This document shows positions 28,256 through 36,800 of a stretch of 64,000 nucleotides of DNA, one piece after another. Position numbers and translations under genes: made by a program. The notes beneath the pieces were generated by a model. It made no database searches, was not told the DNA's origin, and worked only from the letters and a program-made list of their open reading frames with translations. This DNA comes from Planctomycetota bacterium. GTDB lineage: Bacteria; Planctomycetota; Planctomycetia; Pirellulales; Pirellulaceae. The DNA lies in the NCBI GenBank assembly GCA_963204915.1, contig CAUJHS010000109.1, positions 1 to 64,000 of the forward strand, read 5' to 3'. Numbering within the stretch: position 1 is the stretch's first letter; every line of letters starts with the position of its first letter.

Positions 28256-29251
28256 CTATTCTTCAAACGCAGCGTCGAAAGCGCGTCCGCTGGGCGTGAA
28301 ATCCAACCGCTTGGTGAACTCGCACGCCTCGCGAGCGCCGAACTCACGATCCATGCCCGAGTCTTCCCATTCAATGGACAGCGGCCCTTGGTAGCCTACG
28401 TCGTTCAGGGCGCGAATGATGCTTTGGAAGTCAACGTGGCCGCGCCCCGGACTGCGGAAGTCCCAACCGCGGCGGTGATCGCCAAAGTTCAAGTGACTGG
28501 CCAAGATGCCCGATCGGCCGTTGAGCGTCGTCGCGGCGTCCTTGATATGAACGTGATAAATCCGATCCGGGAAGGCGCGAATGAACTCGACGGGGTTCAC
28601 CCCCTGCCAATGCAAGTGGCTCGGATCAAAGTTGAAACCGAATTCTTCCCGGTGGTCCAGCGCTTCCAAGGCGCGTTGCGCGGTGTAAATGTCAAACGCA
28701 ATTTCCGTCGGGTGAACTTCCAGGGCAAACTTCACGCCGCATTCGCCGAACACGTCCAAAATCGGGTTCCAACGATCCGCAAGCAACTGGAAGCCGGCGT
28801 CAATCATTGCCGCCGACACCGGCGGAAACGAGTAATTCAAGTGCCAGATACTTGATCCCGTAAATCCATTCACCACGGACACGCCGAACCGCTGCGCCGC
28901 GCGGGCCGTATTCTTCATTTCTTCGGCCGCGCGCTCATTGACGCCAGCCGGATCACCGTCGCCCCACACATAAGGCGGCAGAATAATCTTGTGGCGTTCG
29001 TCAATCAGGTCGAGCACGCCCTGGCCCACGAGGTGATTGCTGATTGCTTGACATTGCAAATCGTACCGCTCCAACAATTCGCGTTTGCGCTTGCAGTAAC
29101 TGTCATCCGACAGAGCTTTATCGACCTCGAAGTGATCGCCCCAGCACGCCAACTCAATGCCGTCGTAACCGAACTCTTTGGTCAGCCGGGCCATGTCTTC
29201 CAGCTTCAAGTCGGCCCATTGACCGGTGAATAGCGTAACGGGTCTTGCCAT
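28256..29251 (-). CDS. Sugar phosphate isomerase/epimerase (xylose isomerase-like TIM barrel)
   Basis: 331 residues of the AP-endonuclease-2/xylose-isomerase TIM-barrel superfamily. Visible features are the opening [26 protein letters not shown] on an early strand, [13 protein letters not shown] with a metal-ligand Glu, [15 protein letters not shown] with Asp and His ligands, and HVHIKDAA, then [13 protein letters not shown] with a terminal Glu. Planctomycete genomes carry many such enzymes, usually annotated only to this level; the sugar is unknown. A GGGGAG ribosome site lies about 10 bases before the ATG. It is divergent from the STN-like protein gene and convergent with hisG. Confidence 0.9.
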   Translation of the reverse strand: MARPVTLFTGQWADLKLEDMARLTKEFGYDGIELACWGDHFEVDKALSDDSYCKRKRELLERYDLQCQAISNHLVGQGVLDLIDERHKIILPPYVWGDGDPAGVNERAAEEMKNTARAAQRFGVSVVNGFTGSSIWHLNYSFPPVSAAMIDAGFQLLADRWNPILDVFGECGVKFALEVHPTEIAFDIYTAQRALEALDHREEFGFNFDPSHLHWQGVNPVEFIRAFPDRIYHVHIKDAATTLNGRSGILASHLNFGDHRRGWDFRSPGRGHVDFQSIIRALNDVGYQGPLSIEWEDSGMDREFGAREACEFTKRLDFTPSGRAFDAAFEE

Positions 29252-29475
29252 GATTTGCTCCCCTGGAGTGCGAACGCGTAACTAAATAATTGTCGATGCT
29301 TCGTGCAACGGTTTCCTTGCGTAAAACACGCGGTATTTTGGCCCTTGCAACGAAACCTTGCAACCCGCCATTCCTGACATTCATGGAGCACGCGGTATAC
29401 TTCACTATTCGCCGCGCTCCGCCGGTTTCTCCTCGTTCTACGCCGGGGCGCCTTCCGCGAAAGGAGTTCCGCCAC

Positions 29476-30513
29476 GTGCCTAAGGCGACGATTGTACCGA
29501 TCTTGACGTTGGCCCTCGCCAGCACGGCGTTCTGGGAATCCGCACATGCGGAACCCCGTGTCGAACTGGAGCTTGTCACCGCGCCGGGCTTCCCCGTCAC
29601 GGGCGCCCATCAGTGGATGGCGGTTCTACAAGACCTGGGTGTGGGAAACCTGCGCATTCGCCAAGGCAAATCGGGCGACCGAGCCGAAATCAAAACCACC
29701 GGCGCAGGCGACTCGGCAGTTCACCGCGTCACCGGCATTCTCACCAATCGAAATCAAGTCGTGCTTCCCGCCGGAAGTTTCTCGCTGCATGAAAAGGCGC
29801 GCATCGCAGAGTGGATCGCAAAGGTGAAAGCTGGCGGCCAGGAAGAATTAACCGTTCCGCGCATCGCGTTTGGTTTAACGCAGCCGGAGTTCGTGCAGCT
29901 GCACGACCGACTGGCGGTCCCGCTGACGATTTCGACCAAAGATCAACGTGCGGCCGATAGCGTCAAGGCCATTGTCCGCGGCTTAGGGCTTCCCGCCACC
30001 GTCGATGACAGCGCCCGGCCGGCGCTGGACGGCGACTGGGTCATGCCCGATGAATACCAGGGAATGAGCCAAGGTACAAGCTTGGCCGCGTTGTTGCGTC
30101 CGCTCGGCCTGGCGTTCGCGCCTCAACGGGAGCCTGGCGGCCGTGTGAGTCTCCGCATTGCGCCGCAAGACGCCCTGCGCGAGTTCTGGCCCGCCGGCTG
30201 GCCGTCAGAGAAGAACCCTCGCGAAACCGTGCCCGACCTATTCAAGTTTCTTAACGTTGAAATTGCCGACACGCCGCTGCCGGACGCGCTTGGCGCCATT
30301 CAAGGCCGACTGAATGTCCCCTTTCTGTACGACCAGAACGCCCTGGCGCGCGAGCAAATCGACGTGGCAACCGTGCGCGTCTCCGTTCCCGCAGGCCGTA
30401 CGTATTACAAACGCATCCTTGACCGGATGCTGTTTCAGGCGAAACTAAAGTCGGACGTGCGTGTGGACGAAAGCGGCAAACCGTTCTTATGGATCACGTC
30501 GGTCAAATCGTAA
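29476..30513 (+). CDS. Exported protein with STN-like domains
   Basis: 345 residues. A GTG start at 29476 sits 9 bases after a perfect AAGGAG; earlier ATGs would add up to 62 residues of no recognisable character. A signal peptide (IVPILTLALASTAF, cleavage near AHAEP) precedes an N-terminal domain (VELELVTAPGFPVTGAHQW). Two segments resemble the small secretin/TonB N-terminal (STN) fold: about 180-235 (SLAALLRPLGLAFAPQREPG) and about 265-345 (TPLPDALGAIQGRLNVPFLY). No secretin pore or TonB barrel follows. It is likely periplasmic; its function is unknown. Divergent from the isomerase; a TPR gene follows 59 bases downstream. Confidence 0.75.
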   Translation: MPKATIVPILTLALASTAFWESAHAEPRVELELVTAPGFPVTGAHQWMAVLQDLGVGNLRIRQGKSGDRAEIKTTGAGDSAVHRVTGILTNRNQVVLPAGSFSLHEKARIAEWIAKVKAGGQEELTVPRIAFGLTQPEFVQLHDRLAVPLTISTKDQRAADSVKAIVRGLGLPATVDDSARPALDGDWVMPDEYQGMSQGTSLAALLRPLGLAFAPQREPGGRVSLRIAPQDALREFWPAGWPSEKNPRETVPDLFKFLNVEIADTPLPDALGAIQGRLNVPFLYDQNALAREQIDVATVRVSVPAGRTYYKRILDRMLFQAKLKSDVRVDESGKPFLWITSVKS

Positions 30514-30572
30514 CAACACCTCGCGAGGCGCGTTACGCTCGACCCACCGTGGAGTATTTCTTACGGAAAACC

Positions 30573-30962
30573 ATGAACTTCTTCCAAAATTTGTTCGGCG
30601 CCAAACCAGGCAGCGCCGCGGCGAAAAAGCTCGCCTTGGAGCACCACGCCAAAGGCCGAGCCTTTTGCGACACCGGCGACTTCGATAAAGCTATCCCCTG
30701 CTTTGACGAAGCGCTTCGCCTGCATGGCGAAATGGCCAAAGCGTACCGTGACCGCGGCATCGCGTATCTCTCGTTGGGAGAAGACAATAAGGCTCTGGCC
30801 GACTTTTCCGTCGCCTTGCGCTTTGACCCCAAAGACGCCCGGGCCTATTGGAACCGCGGGATCGTGTACCGTAAAAAGCATCTGGACCGCGAGGCCGAGG
30901 CCGACTTTCGCAAAGCGAGGCAGTTGGATCCCTCGCTCAAACGCGATGAGGACGAAGAGTAG
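30573..30962 (+). CDS. Small TPR-repeat protein
   Basis: 129 residues. After an N-terminal FFQNLFGAKPGS come three tandem TPR units (about 25-58 ALEHHAKGRAFCDTGDFDKA, 59-92 MAKAYRDRGIAYLSLGEDNK, 93-125 ARAYWNRGIVYRKKHLDREA) with the W/L-G-Y-A-F-A-P consensus positions, and an acidic C-terminus. No signal peptide, so probably a cytoplasmic or membrane-peripheral adaptor. It follows the STN-like gene on the same strand and is convergent with the ComEA-like gene, whose end is 5 bases away. The start is placed at the ATG directly before the folded part. Confidence 0.85.
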   Translation: MNFFQNLFGAKPGSAAAKKLALEHHAKGRAFCDTGDFDKAIPCFDEALRLHGEMAKAYRDRGIAYLSLGEDNKALADFSVALRFDPKDARAYWNRGIVYRKKHLDREAEADFRKARQLDPSLKRDEDEE

Positions 30963-30967
30963 TCCGC

Positions 30968-31342
30968 TTACTGCTCCGGTCCTACGACCGACTCAATCTC
31001 GGGAATCGGCAAAAGGTAAGGACGAATTCGTTCCAGCGTACGCGGGCCAATGCCGCGCACCCGGCGCAAGTCGTCATGATCGCGAAACGGTCCCTCGCTT
31101 TCGCGCGAGGCGACAATCCGTTTGGCAAGGGTCTCTCCGAGGCCGGGCAACACGGCGAACTCTGACCAACTTGCCGCGTTGACGTCCAATTGGAACTCCA
31201 CCACGGGGACCACGGCTGGTTGTACGTCGATCAGGTCGTCTTGCCGCCGGAACTCCTTAAGCCAATACCCGGCGATCAATGTCAGCGAAACCGCCACGAT
31301 CACCGCCGCGCATGCTTGTTCGCTCCGGTGAAGTATCGTCAT
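30968..31342 (-). CDS. Membrane-anchored helix-hairpin-helix protein, ComEA-like
   Basis: 124 residues. One N-terminal membrane segment (about 13-30, AVIVAVSLTLIAGYWL) is followed by a linker and a C-terminal helix-hairpin-helix pair: LDVNAASWSEFAVLPGLGET (about 57-76) and LRRVRGIGPRTLERIRPYL (about 94-112). This is the layout of ComEA, the DNA receptor of natural transformation, though in Planctomycetes many ComEA-like proteins have no proven role. The ATG at 31342 is chosen over a TTG at 31393. It lies 121 bases downstream of the M24 peptidase gene on the same strand; ComM is just beyond that, divergent. Confidence 0.82.
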   Translation of the reverse strand: MTILHRSEQACAAVIVAVSLTLIAGYWLKEFRRQDDLIDVQPAVVPVVEFQLDVNAASWSEFAVLPGLGETLAKRIVASRESEGPFRDHDDLRRVRGIGPRTLERIRPYLLPIPEIESVVGPEQ

Positions 31343-31463
31343 CCGGCGAGGCGGTTCGACGGGAGCAGGCGATGAAGTCACGCACCAGCACAAAAATGGC
31401 GGAACGGTATCGAATCCAGTTCAGATCAGTACGAAACAACTTCTGGCGGAACGCACGATTCGC

Positions 31464-32660
31464 TTAATAGACGGCAAGAATCGGAAGCACCGACTGCTGC
31501 GGATCACCCGTGACATGAACCCGATAATCCGCGCCGAGATACACATTCACTTCGCTACGCACGCCAAACTCCGGAAGGTAGATTCCCGGCTCAATGGAAA
31601 AACACGTACGCGGCAGCACACGGCGCACTTCGCGCGTTTCCAGGTTGTCCATATTGGCGCCGTTACCGTGCGTTTCTTGGCCGATGCTGTGTCCCGTGCG
31701 ATGCACGAATTGATCGCCGTAGCCGGCGCGCTCGATCACGCCGCGCGCGGCGTCGTCCACCTGCCAGCCCTGCACCGGCTCCTTTCTGATCACTGCGTCC
31801 TTGAGAAACGCAATTGCAGCATCACGGGCGGAAGCGACGATCTGAAAGATGCGCTCGAACTTCTCGGGGACGGTCTCTCCGATAAATCCGACGCGCGTCA
31901 AGTCGCTGTACACGGCGTGGGGTTGATCGAACTTCGCCCATAGGTCGATTAGCACAAAATCGCCGGGCCGGAGCCGTGTGTCGTTCGGGCCTTTCTCCGG
32001 CGCAAAGTGGGGGTTCCCGCTATGCGGCCCCACGCCAACAATCGGCGGGTGATCGGTCACGAGCCGATGTTCGGCAAAGTGATCGAGAATCACTTGTTGC
32101 ACCGTCGTCTCACGGATCTCTTTTCCCGCACGCACGTTTTCGGCGATGAATTTCCAAGCGCGCTCAAACGCGGCTAACGTTAATTTGGTAGCGTCTTGGT
32201 GCATGCGCCATTGTTCGTCGGTCCAGGCCGCCTCGAACAATTGAATCAAATCGCCCGACGACACAACTTCAACGCCCAAGCTGCGAATCAACTCGACCGT
32301 CCCGGCATCGACGCGGCTCACATACGGTATGGCGTTGCGCGGCGAATACTCCATGGCCACCGAGCGACAATGGTGCACGAGCGAAGCCAACCCCTGCTCC
32401 AACTCGAGCCAGCGCAGGTACACGCGCTTCTCACCGGGCAAATGGTCGAGTACGCCGGACTCGATGCGGTGCACCAGCTTGATCGGTTCGCCTGAGCTGG
32501 GCACAAAGTAATAAAACCGTCGCGTGGCGTGTGCATTCGCATCGATGTTGAGAATCCGTCGCGCCAACGGGTTCGAGCCGCGAAAATCGCACAGTAACCA
32601 GCCATCCACGCCGAATTCGCGCAGCGCCTGTTGGACTGCAGCAATCTCGAAGTCCGCCAT
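31464..32660 (-). CDS. M24 family metallopeptidase (Xaa-Pro aminopeptidase-like)
   Basis: 398 residues. The N-terminal creatinase-like domain (about 1-170) precedes a pita-bread catalytic domain with all five metal ligands in order: Asp in FVLIDLWAKF, Asp in YSDLTRVGF, His in RTGHSIGQETHG, Glu in SIEPGIYLPEFG and Glu in RSEVNVYLG. Such enzymes cleave the bond before proline or remove N-terminal residues from peptides; substrate range cannot be assigned. The start at 32660 matches the family's N-terminus (DFEIAAVQQALREFGVDGWL), and longer readings add sequence antisense to comM. Cytoplasmic, no signal peptide. Confidence 0.92.
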   Translation of the reverse strand: MADFEIAAVQQALREFGVDGWLLCDFRGSNPLARRILNIDANAHATRRFYYFVPSSGEPIKLVHRIESGVLDHLPGEKRVYLRWLELEQGLASLVHHCRSVAMEYSPRNAIPYVSRVDAGTVELIRSLGVEVVSSGDLIQLFEAAWTDEQWRMHQDATKLTLAAFERAWKFIAENVRAGKEIRETTVQQVILDHFAEHRLVTDHPPIVGVGPHSGNPHFAPEKGPNDTRLRPGDFVLIDLWAKFDQPHAVYSDLTRVGFIGETVPEKFERIFQIVASARDAAIAFLKDAVIRKEPVQGWQVDDAARGVIERAGYGDQFVHRTGHSIGQETHGNGANMDNLETREVRRVLPRTCFSIEPGIYLPEFGVRSEVNVYLGADYRVHVTGDPQQSVLPILAVY

Positions 32661-32798
32661 AAATCGATGTCTACCTTTCGTTCGAAGCGGCGCGCGGGAA
32701 GGGATACGCCCCGCGTTTCCGCATTCTGAGTCTTGCAACACCTTCATGAGCGTATGACAATTAACGCCGATTCGCCATCCGGGACAGGGACCACGTGC

Positions 32799-34337
32799 AT
32801 GCTTGCCAAACTTCAAACTTTCGCACTGGTAGGGATTGACGCCGTGCCAGTCGAGGTGGAAGTCGATGTGTCGCCCGGCGCCTTGCCCAAGACCGTGCTG
32901 GTCGGCCTCCCCGAAGCCGCCGTGCGCGAAAGCACGCATCGCGTAGAACGGGCGATCGTCAACTCTGGGTTCCTCCGGCCGCAAGACCGCGTGGTCATCA
33001 ACCTCGCTCCGGCGGAACTCCCCAAACAAGCGGCTTCGTTTGATTTGCCCATCACCTTGGGACTTCTAGCCGCCAGCGGGCAATTGTTCTCTGATCGTCT
33101 GGCGGAATATGCGGTCGTTGGTGAGTTATCGCTGGAAGGCGCTACACGACCCGTGCGCGGCGCACTTTCCATGGCAATGGCCGCCGTACGGCAAAAAGGA
33201 CTCCGCGGCGTGATTGTGCCTGCCGATAGCGCCAATGAAGCCGCCGTGGTGGAAGACCTGGAAGTCATTCCCATTTCCACCTTGGCGGAAGCCGTAGGGT
33301 TTTTGACAGGCGAACTGGAGATCGAACCGGCGCCGTCGCGTTTGGAACAATTGTTCGATGAACTCGCGCGTTACGACGACGACTTTGCCGACGTGCGTGG
33401 CCAGGAAATGGCCAAACGCGCCATCACCATCGCTGCGGCAGGTTCGCATAACATTCTCATGCTCGGACCGCCTGGCTCGGGAAAGACCATGCTGGCCAAG
33501 CGCATGCCGACGATTTTGCCGAAGTTGACTCCTGCGGAATCAATCGAAACGACGCGCATTTACAGTGCGCTTGGTCGTCTCGCGCCAGGGCAACCCTTGT
33601 TGGCGAGACGGCCCTTTCGGTCACCGCACCATACCATTAGCGAGGCCGGTCTGGTGGGCGGCGGCAGCACCCCGAGTCCCGGCGAAATCAGCCTGTCCCA
33701 CAACGGCGTGTTATTTCTCGATGAGTTGCCGGAATTCAATCGACGCACTTTGGAAGTGCTGCGGCAACCTCTGGAGGACCGGGTTGTCACCATTTCGCGT
33801 GCCTTGAACAGCACAACCTTTCCGGCCGATTTCATGCTGGTGGCGGCGCTCAACCCTTGCCCGTGCGGTTACCGAACCGATCCTCGCCGGCAATGTCAAT
33901 GCACGCCGCCGCAGATCGAGAAATATCTCAACAAGATCAGCGGCCCGCTGCTGGATCGGATTGATATTCACATCGAAGTGCCGGCGGTTCCCTTCCAGGA
34001 ACTGTCGTCCGCGGCGGCCGGCACCAGCAGCCAAGAAATGCGCGAGCAAGTGCAAGCAGCAAGGCGAATTCAAGCCGAACGTTTTCGGTCAATTGGCGCT
34101 CGCTACAATGCACAAATGACGACACGACAAATCCGACAATTCTGTCCGCTCGACAAGACGTGTATGCAGCTGCTTAAAGATAGCGTCAATGAACTCGGAC
34201 TCTCAGCCCGGGCCCATGACAAGGTCATGCGAGTCGCCCGCACCATTGCCGATCTCGCCGGGGCCGAACAAATTGCTCCGGAACACATTCACGAAGCGGT
34301 CAACTATCGCATGCTCGACCGCCAATTGTGGACCTGA
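32799..34337 (+). CDS. comM: YifB/ComM family Mg-chelatase-like AAA+ ATPase
   Basis: 512 residues. A Lon-protease-like N-terminal domain (about 1-165, KLQTFALVGIDAVPVEVEVD) precedes the AAA+ core with Walker A GPPGSGKTM (about 221-229), SPHHTISEAGLVGGGSTPSP, Walker B FLDELPEF and ALNPCPCGY, then a C-terminal Mg-chelatase domain (GLSARAHDKVMRVARTIADL). In transformable bacteria ComM is a hexameric helicase that extends recombination of incoming single-stranded DNA by branch migration. The start at 32799 fits the family's usual N-terminus; an earlier ATG-like start would add 22 residues. Convergent with the LysM protein, 12 bases apart. Confidence 0.92.
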   Translation: MLAKLQTFALVGIDAVPVEVEVDVSPGALPKTVLVGLPEAAVRESTHRVERAIVNSGFLRPQDRVVINLAPAELPKQAASFDLPITLGLLAASGQLFSDRLAEYAVVGELSLEGATRPVRGALSMAMAAVRQKGLRGVIVPADSANEAAVVEDLEVIPISTLAEAVGFLTGELEIEPAPSRLEQLFDELARYDDDFADVRGQEMAKRAITIAAAGSHNILMLGPPGSGKTMLAKRMPTILPKLTPAESIETTRIYSALGRLAPGQPLLARRPFRSPHHTISEAGLVGGGSTPSPGEISLSHNGVLFLDELPEFNRRTLEVLRQPLEDRVVTISRALNSTTFPADFMLVAALNPCPCGYRTDPRRQCQCTPPQIEKYLNKISGPLLDRIDIHIEVPAVPFQELSSAAAGTSSQEMREQVQAARRIQAERFRSIGARYNAQMTTRQIRQFCPLDKTCMQLLKDSVNELGLSARAHDKVMRVARTIADLAGAEQIAPEHIHEAVNYRMLDRQLWT

Positions 34338-34349
34338 GCGCCGCCGGAT

Positions 34350-35003
34350 TTAACGGAACAAGTCGGCGTACATGCGCTCCAGTTCCGACCGATCAGGCGT
34401 TTCGATCATGACGCCAACGGGCAACCGGTCGGGTTGCGGACAATATCGGCGGTTATGCTCAAACAAGGCCTGGAAATAACGACCGGTTCCATACACGCGC
34501 TGCGAGATCGTCCAATAACTGTCGCCCGGCTGCACCACATACCTGCCCGTTCCGGCGGCGTTCATCGGCTGGGGTGATGTCGGCGGAATATTCTGGGGAT
34601 GGACTGCCGCAACGTCGGCAAGATTGGGGCTCTCGGGCTGAAACGCCTCCCGCGGTATGATTGGCGCGGGCGCCGCGGGCTGCGGATTAGGCAAAAACGT
34701 GGCGTTTATGACATCGCCGTGCGAAGGCGGAGCGCCCGCATATGGCTCGGCGCCCTCGGCAAAATGCGCTGCCGCCGGAGAGACAACGTCGCCCTCACGC
34801 GCGTCCCACAGCGCGGCTCGCCCGACCTGTGGTTCGGAGATGTCGTCCCGCGCAGGTTCGGCGGGCGTTCCGGCAGAGGGGGAAAAGTCTCGCCACAAGG
34901 CGGCGAGCGGCGAGTCGGGATCTTTCATCGACCGGCGCACGCCTCCCGCCACGAGCATCGCCAGCGCGAGGGCGGCCATGATCAACTTGACGCGTCGTTC
35001 CAT
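34350..35003 (-). CDS. Membrane-anchored LysM protein in the mraZ-rsmH cluster
   Basis: 217 residues. An N-terminal membrane anchor (about 6-22, LIMAALALAMLVAGGVRR) is followed by a Pro/Ala-rich linker of about 130 residues and a C-terminal LysM domain (about 155-215: YVVQPGDSYWTISQRVYGTG, then NRRYCPQPDRLPVGVMIETP). LysM modules bind N-acetylglucosamine polymers such as peptidoglycan. The ribosome site AAGGAGGAG is very strong. It follows rsmH by 35 bases, the position that ftsL occupies in standard cell-wall clusters; single-pass topology matches FtsL but the LysM domain does not. A wall-associated role is inferred from domain and position. Confidence 0.85.
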   Translation of the reverse strand: MERRVKLIMAALALAMLVAGGVRRSMKDPDSPLAALWRDFSPSAGTPAEPARDDISEPQVGRAALWDAREGDVVSPAAAHFAEGAEPYAGAPPSHGDVINATFLPNPQPAAPAPIIPREAFQPESPNLADVAAVHPQNIPPTSPQPMNAAGTGRYVVQPGDSYWTISQRVYGTGRYFQALFEHNRRYCPQPDRLPVGVMIETPDRSELERMYADLFR

Positions 35004-35038
35004 CGTGCATCTCCTCCTTGAGACATGCTGCCAATGAT

Positions 35039-35920
35039 CTAAATCCTTGCGGCCACACGCATTTTGGCGCTGCGGCTGCGAGGATTGCGTTGAACTTCGT
35101 CGTTCGTCGGGCGAATGGGTTTCTTCGTCAGAACTTCGAATCGTTCATCTTCTCGGAAGGCGTTCTTTACCATCCGGTCTTCTAGCGAATGAAAACTGAT
35201 GATTGCCGCGCGCCCGCCGGTAGCCAGACAATCGGGAAGTTCCCGTAATACGGTTTCCAGCGATTCCAGTTCGCGGTTTACGGCAATGCGCAGCGCTTGA
35301 AAGGTGCGCGTCGCGGGATCAATCGAATGGCCCCTCCCTCGCGGTACGCATTGCCGCACGAGATTGGCCAAGTCGGCGGACGTGCGCACGGGGGAAATCC
35401 GGCGCCGCTCGACAATTTTCCGAGCGATCCTTCGGCTGAACCGCTCCTCACCGTAACGGTAGATCAAATCGGCGATTTCGTCTGCCTCGAGGCGCTGGAG
35501 CAACTGCCACGCGGGCTCGCCTTCTTCGGGATTAAACCGCAGGTCCAAATCGCCCGAAGCGAGAAAACTGAAACCGCGGTCGGCGTCGGCGAGTTGGTCG
35601 CTCGACAAACCCAGATCAAGGACGACCCCTTGAACGGGCGCGGCGCCAAGCTCCTGCAAAACGGCCGCCATTTCCGCAAAGTTCGCCTGGACGAGTTTGA
35701 CAGGCAACCCCTCGAGATTCTTCTCGGCGGCCGACAGCGCTTTCGGGTCGCGGTCGAAGGAGATCACGAGTCCGGAATCTCCCACCGCGGCCGCCAAGAA
35801 CCGCGTATGCCCACCAGCGCCCAAAGTGCCATCGATGATGACATCGCCAGGCCGTGGCGCCAGCCACTGCACGACCTCGGCGGCAAGGACCGGCACGTGG
35901 ATCGGCAGCGATGATTCCAT
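35039..35920 (-). CDS. rsmH: 16S rRNA (cytosine-1402-N4)-methyltransferase RsmH
   Basis: 293 residues from the ATG at 35920. The family N-terminus is recognisable in IHVPVLAAEVVQWL, the SAM-binding loop as IIDGTLGAGGHTRFL, then VVLDLGLSSDQLADADRGFS, LDLRFNPEEG, and FQALRIAVNRELESL with IISFHSLEDRMVKNAFRE near the C-terminus. RsmH methylates N4 of C1402 in the ribosomal P site, after RsmI adds the 2'-O-methyl group. No ribosome site precedes the ATG: the bases directly before it are the T-run of a terminator-like hairpin. An upstream in-frame TTG at 36055 would add 45 residues with no family match. Second gene of the mraZ-rsmH-LysM group. Confidence 0.94.
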   Translation of the reverse strand: MESSLPIHVPVLAAEVVQWLAPRPGDVIIDGTLGAGGHTRFLAAAVGDSGLVISFDRDPKALSAAEKNLEGLPVKLVQANFAEMAAVLQELGAAPVQGVVLDLGLSSDQLADADRGFSFLASGDLDLRFNPEEGEPAWQLLQRLEADEIADLIYRYGEERFSRRIARKIVERRRISPVRTSADLANLVRQCVPRGRGHSIDPATRTFQALRIAVNRELESLETVLRELPDCLATGGRAAIISFHSLEDRMVKNAFREDERFEVLTKKPIRPTNDEVQRNPRSRSAKMRVAARI

Positions 35921-36241
35921 AGGTATAAAAAAACCCGCCCGGGAACTTCCGTGATCCGCACGAGGGGCGGGTGTTGCGGGTATCGCCAAGGCGGTCCGGC
36001 GAATTCCCGCGGTTCGCAACTTTGCCCAGTCCCTGAACAAAGTTCGTAGAAACAACCACGTGCATGAAGAAGCATGCGGCGGGCGTCACTTGGTCAGGTG
36101 GCCGTTGACCGAGAGACGGTTTCTACGCCAGGCGAACGGACGGACGTACTTTCTCTTGATTTAAGGATGAGTTGAGTAACTTCTACTGTTAAGAACAATT
36201 CCGAATAGTTGACCGGTTGGGTCCTCGTCTTATCGCTCGAC
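35921..36241. other. 321-base gap between mraZ and rsmH
   Basis: Unusually long for a pair that normally overlaps or nearly touches. It ends, on the coding strand, in the terminator-like hairpin described separately. A local A/T-rich part lies at about 36160-36210. A reading frame from 36055 into rsmH is open but has no family match. No promoter of good quality was found for rsmH. Confidence 0.45.
35927..35972 (-). terminator. Intrinsic-terminator-like hairpin abutting rsmH
   Basis: On the minus strand, ACCCGCCC (35972-35965) pairs perfectly with GGGCGGGT (35940-35933); a minor CGTG/CACG stem lies inside the loop. The stem runs straight into seven T residues (35933-35927), and the rsmH ATG follows after six more bases. 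This is the textbook shape of a Rho-independent terminator or attenuator, in a place where it would cut off rsmH. Confidence 0.75.
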
Positions 36242-36751
36242 CTAACGCGGCTGCATGGGGCGCGCCGTCGGCACGTCTGAGGGCGGTGCGTTAAGGTTTG
36301 CTTTGGGTGGCGATCCGCCCAGAGCTTTTTCTGCAATTTCGTCGTAGTGAGCTTGTTTGTCTTGTAAATAGCTTTGCCAGGCTGCGGCGCTCCACAGTTC
36401 AAGGTGATCGCGCACACCCAGCAGAACCACATCTTTGTCGATTCCCGCCCACTGAGCTAATTCGGGAGGAATTCGCAAGCGACCTTGGCGATCGATTTCC
36501 GCAGGTTGAGCCTGAGCGTAAAACAACCGACTAAAGGCGCGCACATCCTCTCCAGTGGGGGGCGCCAGCGCAAGGTGATCCGCCAACTTTGAGAAAACGT
36601 CTTCCGTGTACAAAGCGAGCGAACCATCCGTGCCGGGCGCAATATAGATCACCGAATTTTGTGGATGACCAATCGCATCGCGCAGGAGCTTGGGAATGGC
36701 CAAGCGCAGCTTGTCATCGAGCGCTCTTGCGAACGTGCCCGTAAGCAACAT
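36242..36751 (-). CDS. mraZ: Transcriptional regulator MraZ
   Basis: 169 residues. Two AbrB-like swapped-hairpin repeats: the first opens LLTGTFARALDDKLRLAIPK (about 2-21), the second has QAQPAEIDRQGRLRIPPELA (about 79-98) with the DxxGR motif. MraZ forms a ring that binds TGGGN repeats in its own promoter and represses the division/cell-wall cluster in several bacteria. Four such repeats lie directly upstream of this gene. The C-terminal about 25 residues are Pro/Ser-rich and variable. The ATG at 36751 aligns with the family start. First gene of the group mraZ-rsmH-LysM protein; no ftsI, murE or ftsZ follows. Confidence 0.95.
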   Translation of the reverse strand: MLLTGTFARALDDKLRLAIPKLLRDAIGHPQNSVIYIAPGTDGSLALYTEDVFSKLADHLALAPPTGEDVRAFSRLFYAQAQPAEIDRQGRLRIPPELAQWAGIDKDVVLLGVRDHLELWSAAAWQSYLQDKQAHYDEIAEKALGGSPPKANLNAPPSDVPTARPMQPR

Positions 36752-36760
36752 GGCTTGCCA

Positions 36761-36800
36761 TTGGCTCCCACTGCGTCCCACACTTCCCCAAAGATACCCA
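36761..36800 (-). promoter_or_regulatory. MraZ operator: four TGGGN repeats with 10-base period
   Basis: On the minus strand four direct repeats start exactly every 10 bases: TGGGT (36800), TGGGG (36790), TGGGA (36780) and TGGGA (36770), with five-base spacers. This is the arrangement described for MraZ boxes, spaced one per helical turn so that one face of the MraZ ring meets each box. They lie 10-49 bases before the mraZ start, overlapping the likely -10 element. Confidence 0.85.
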
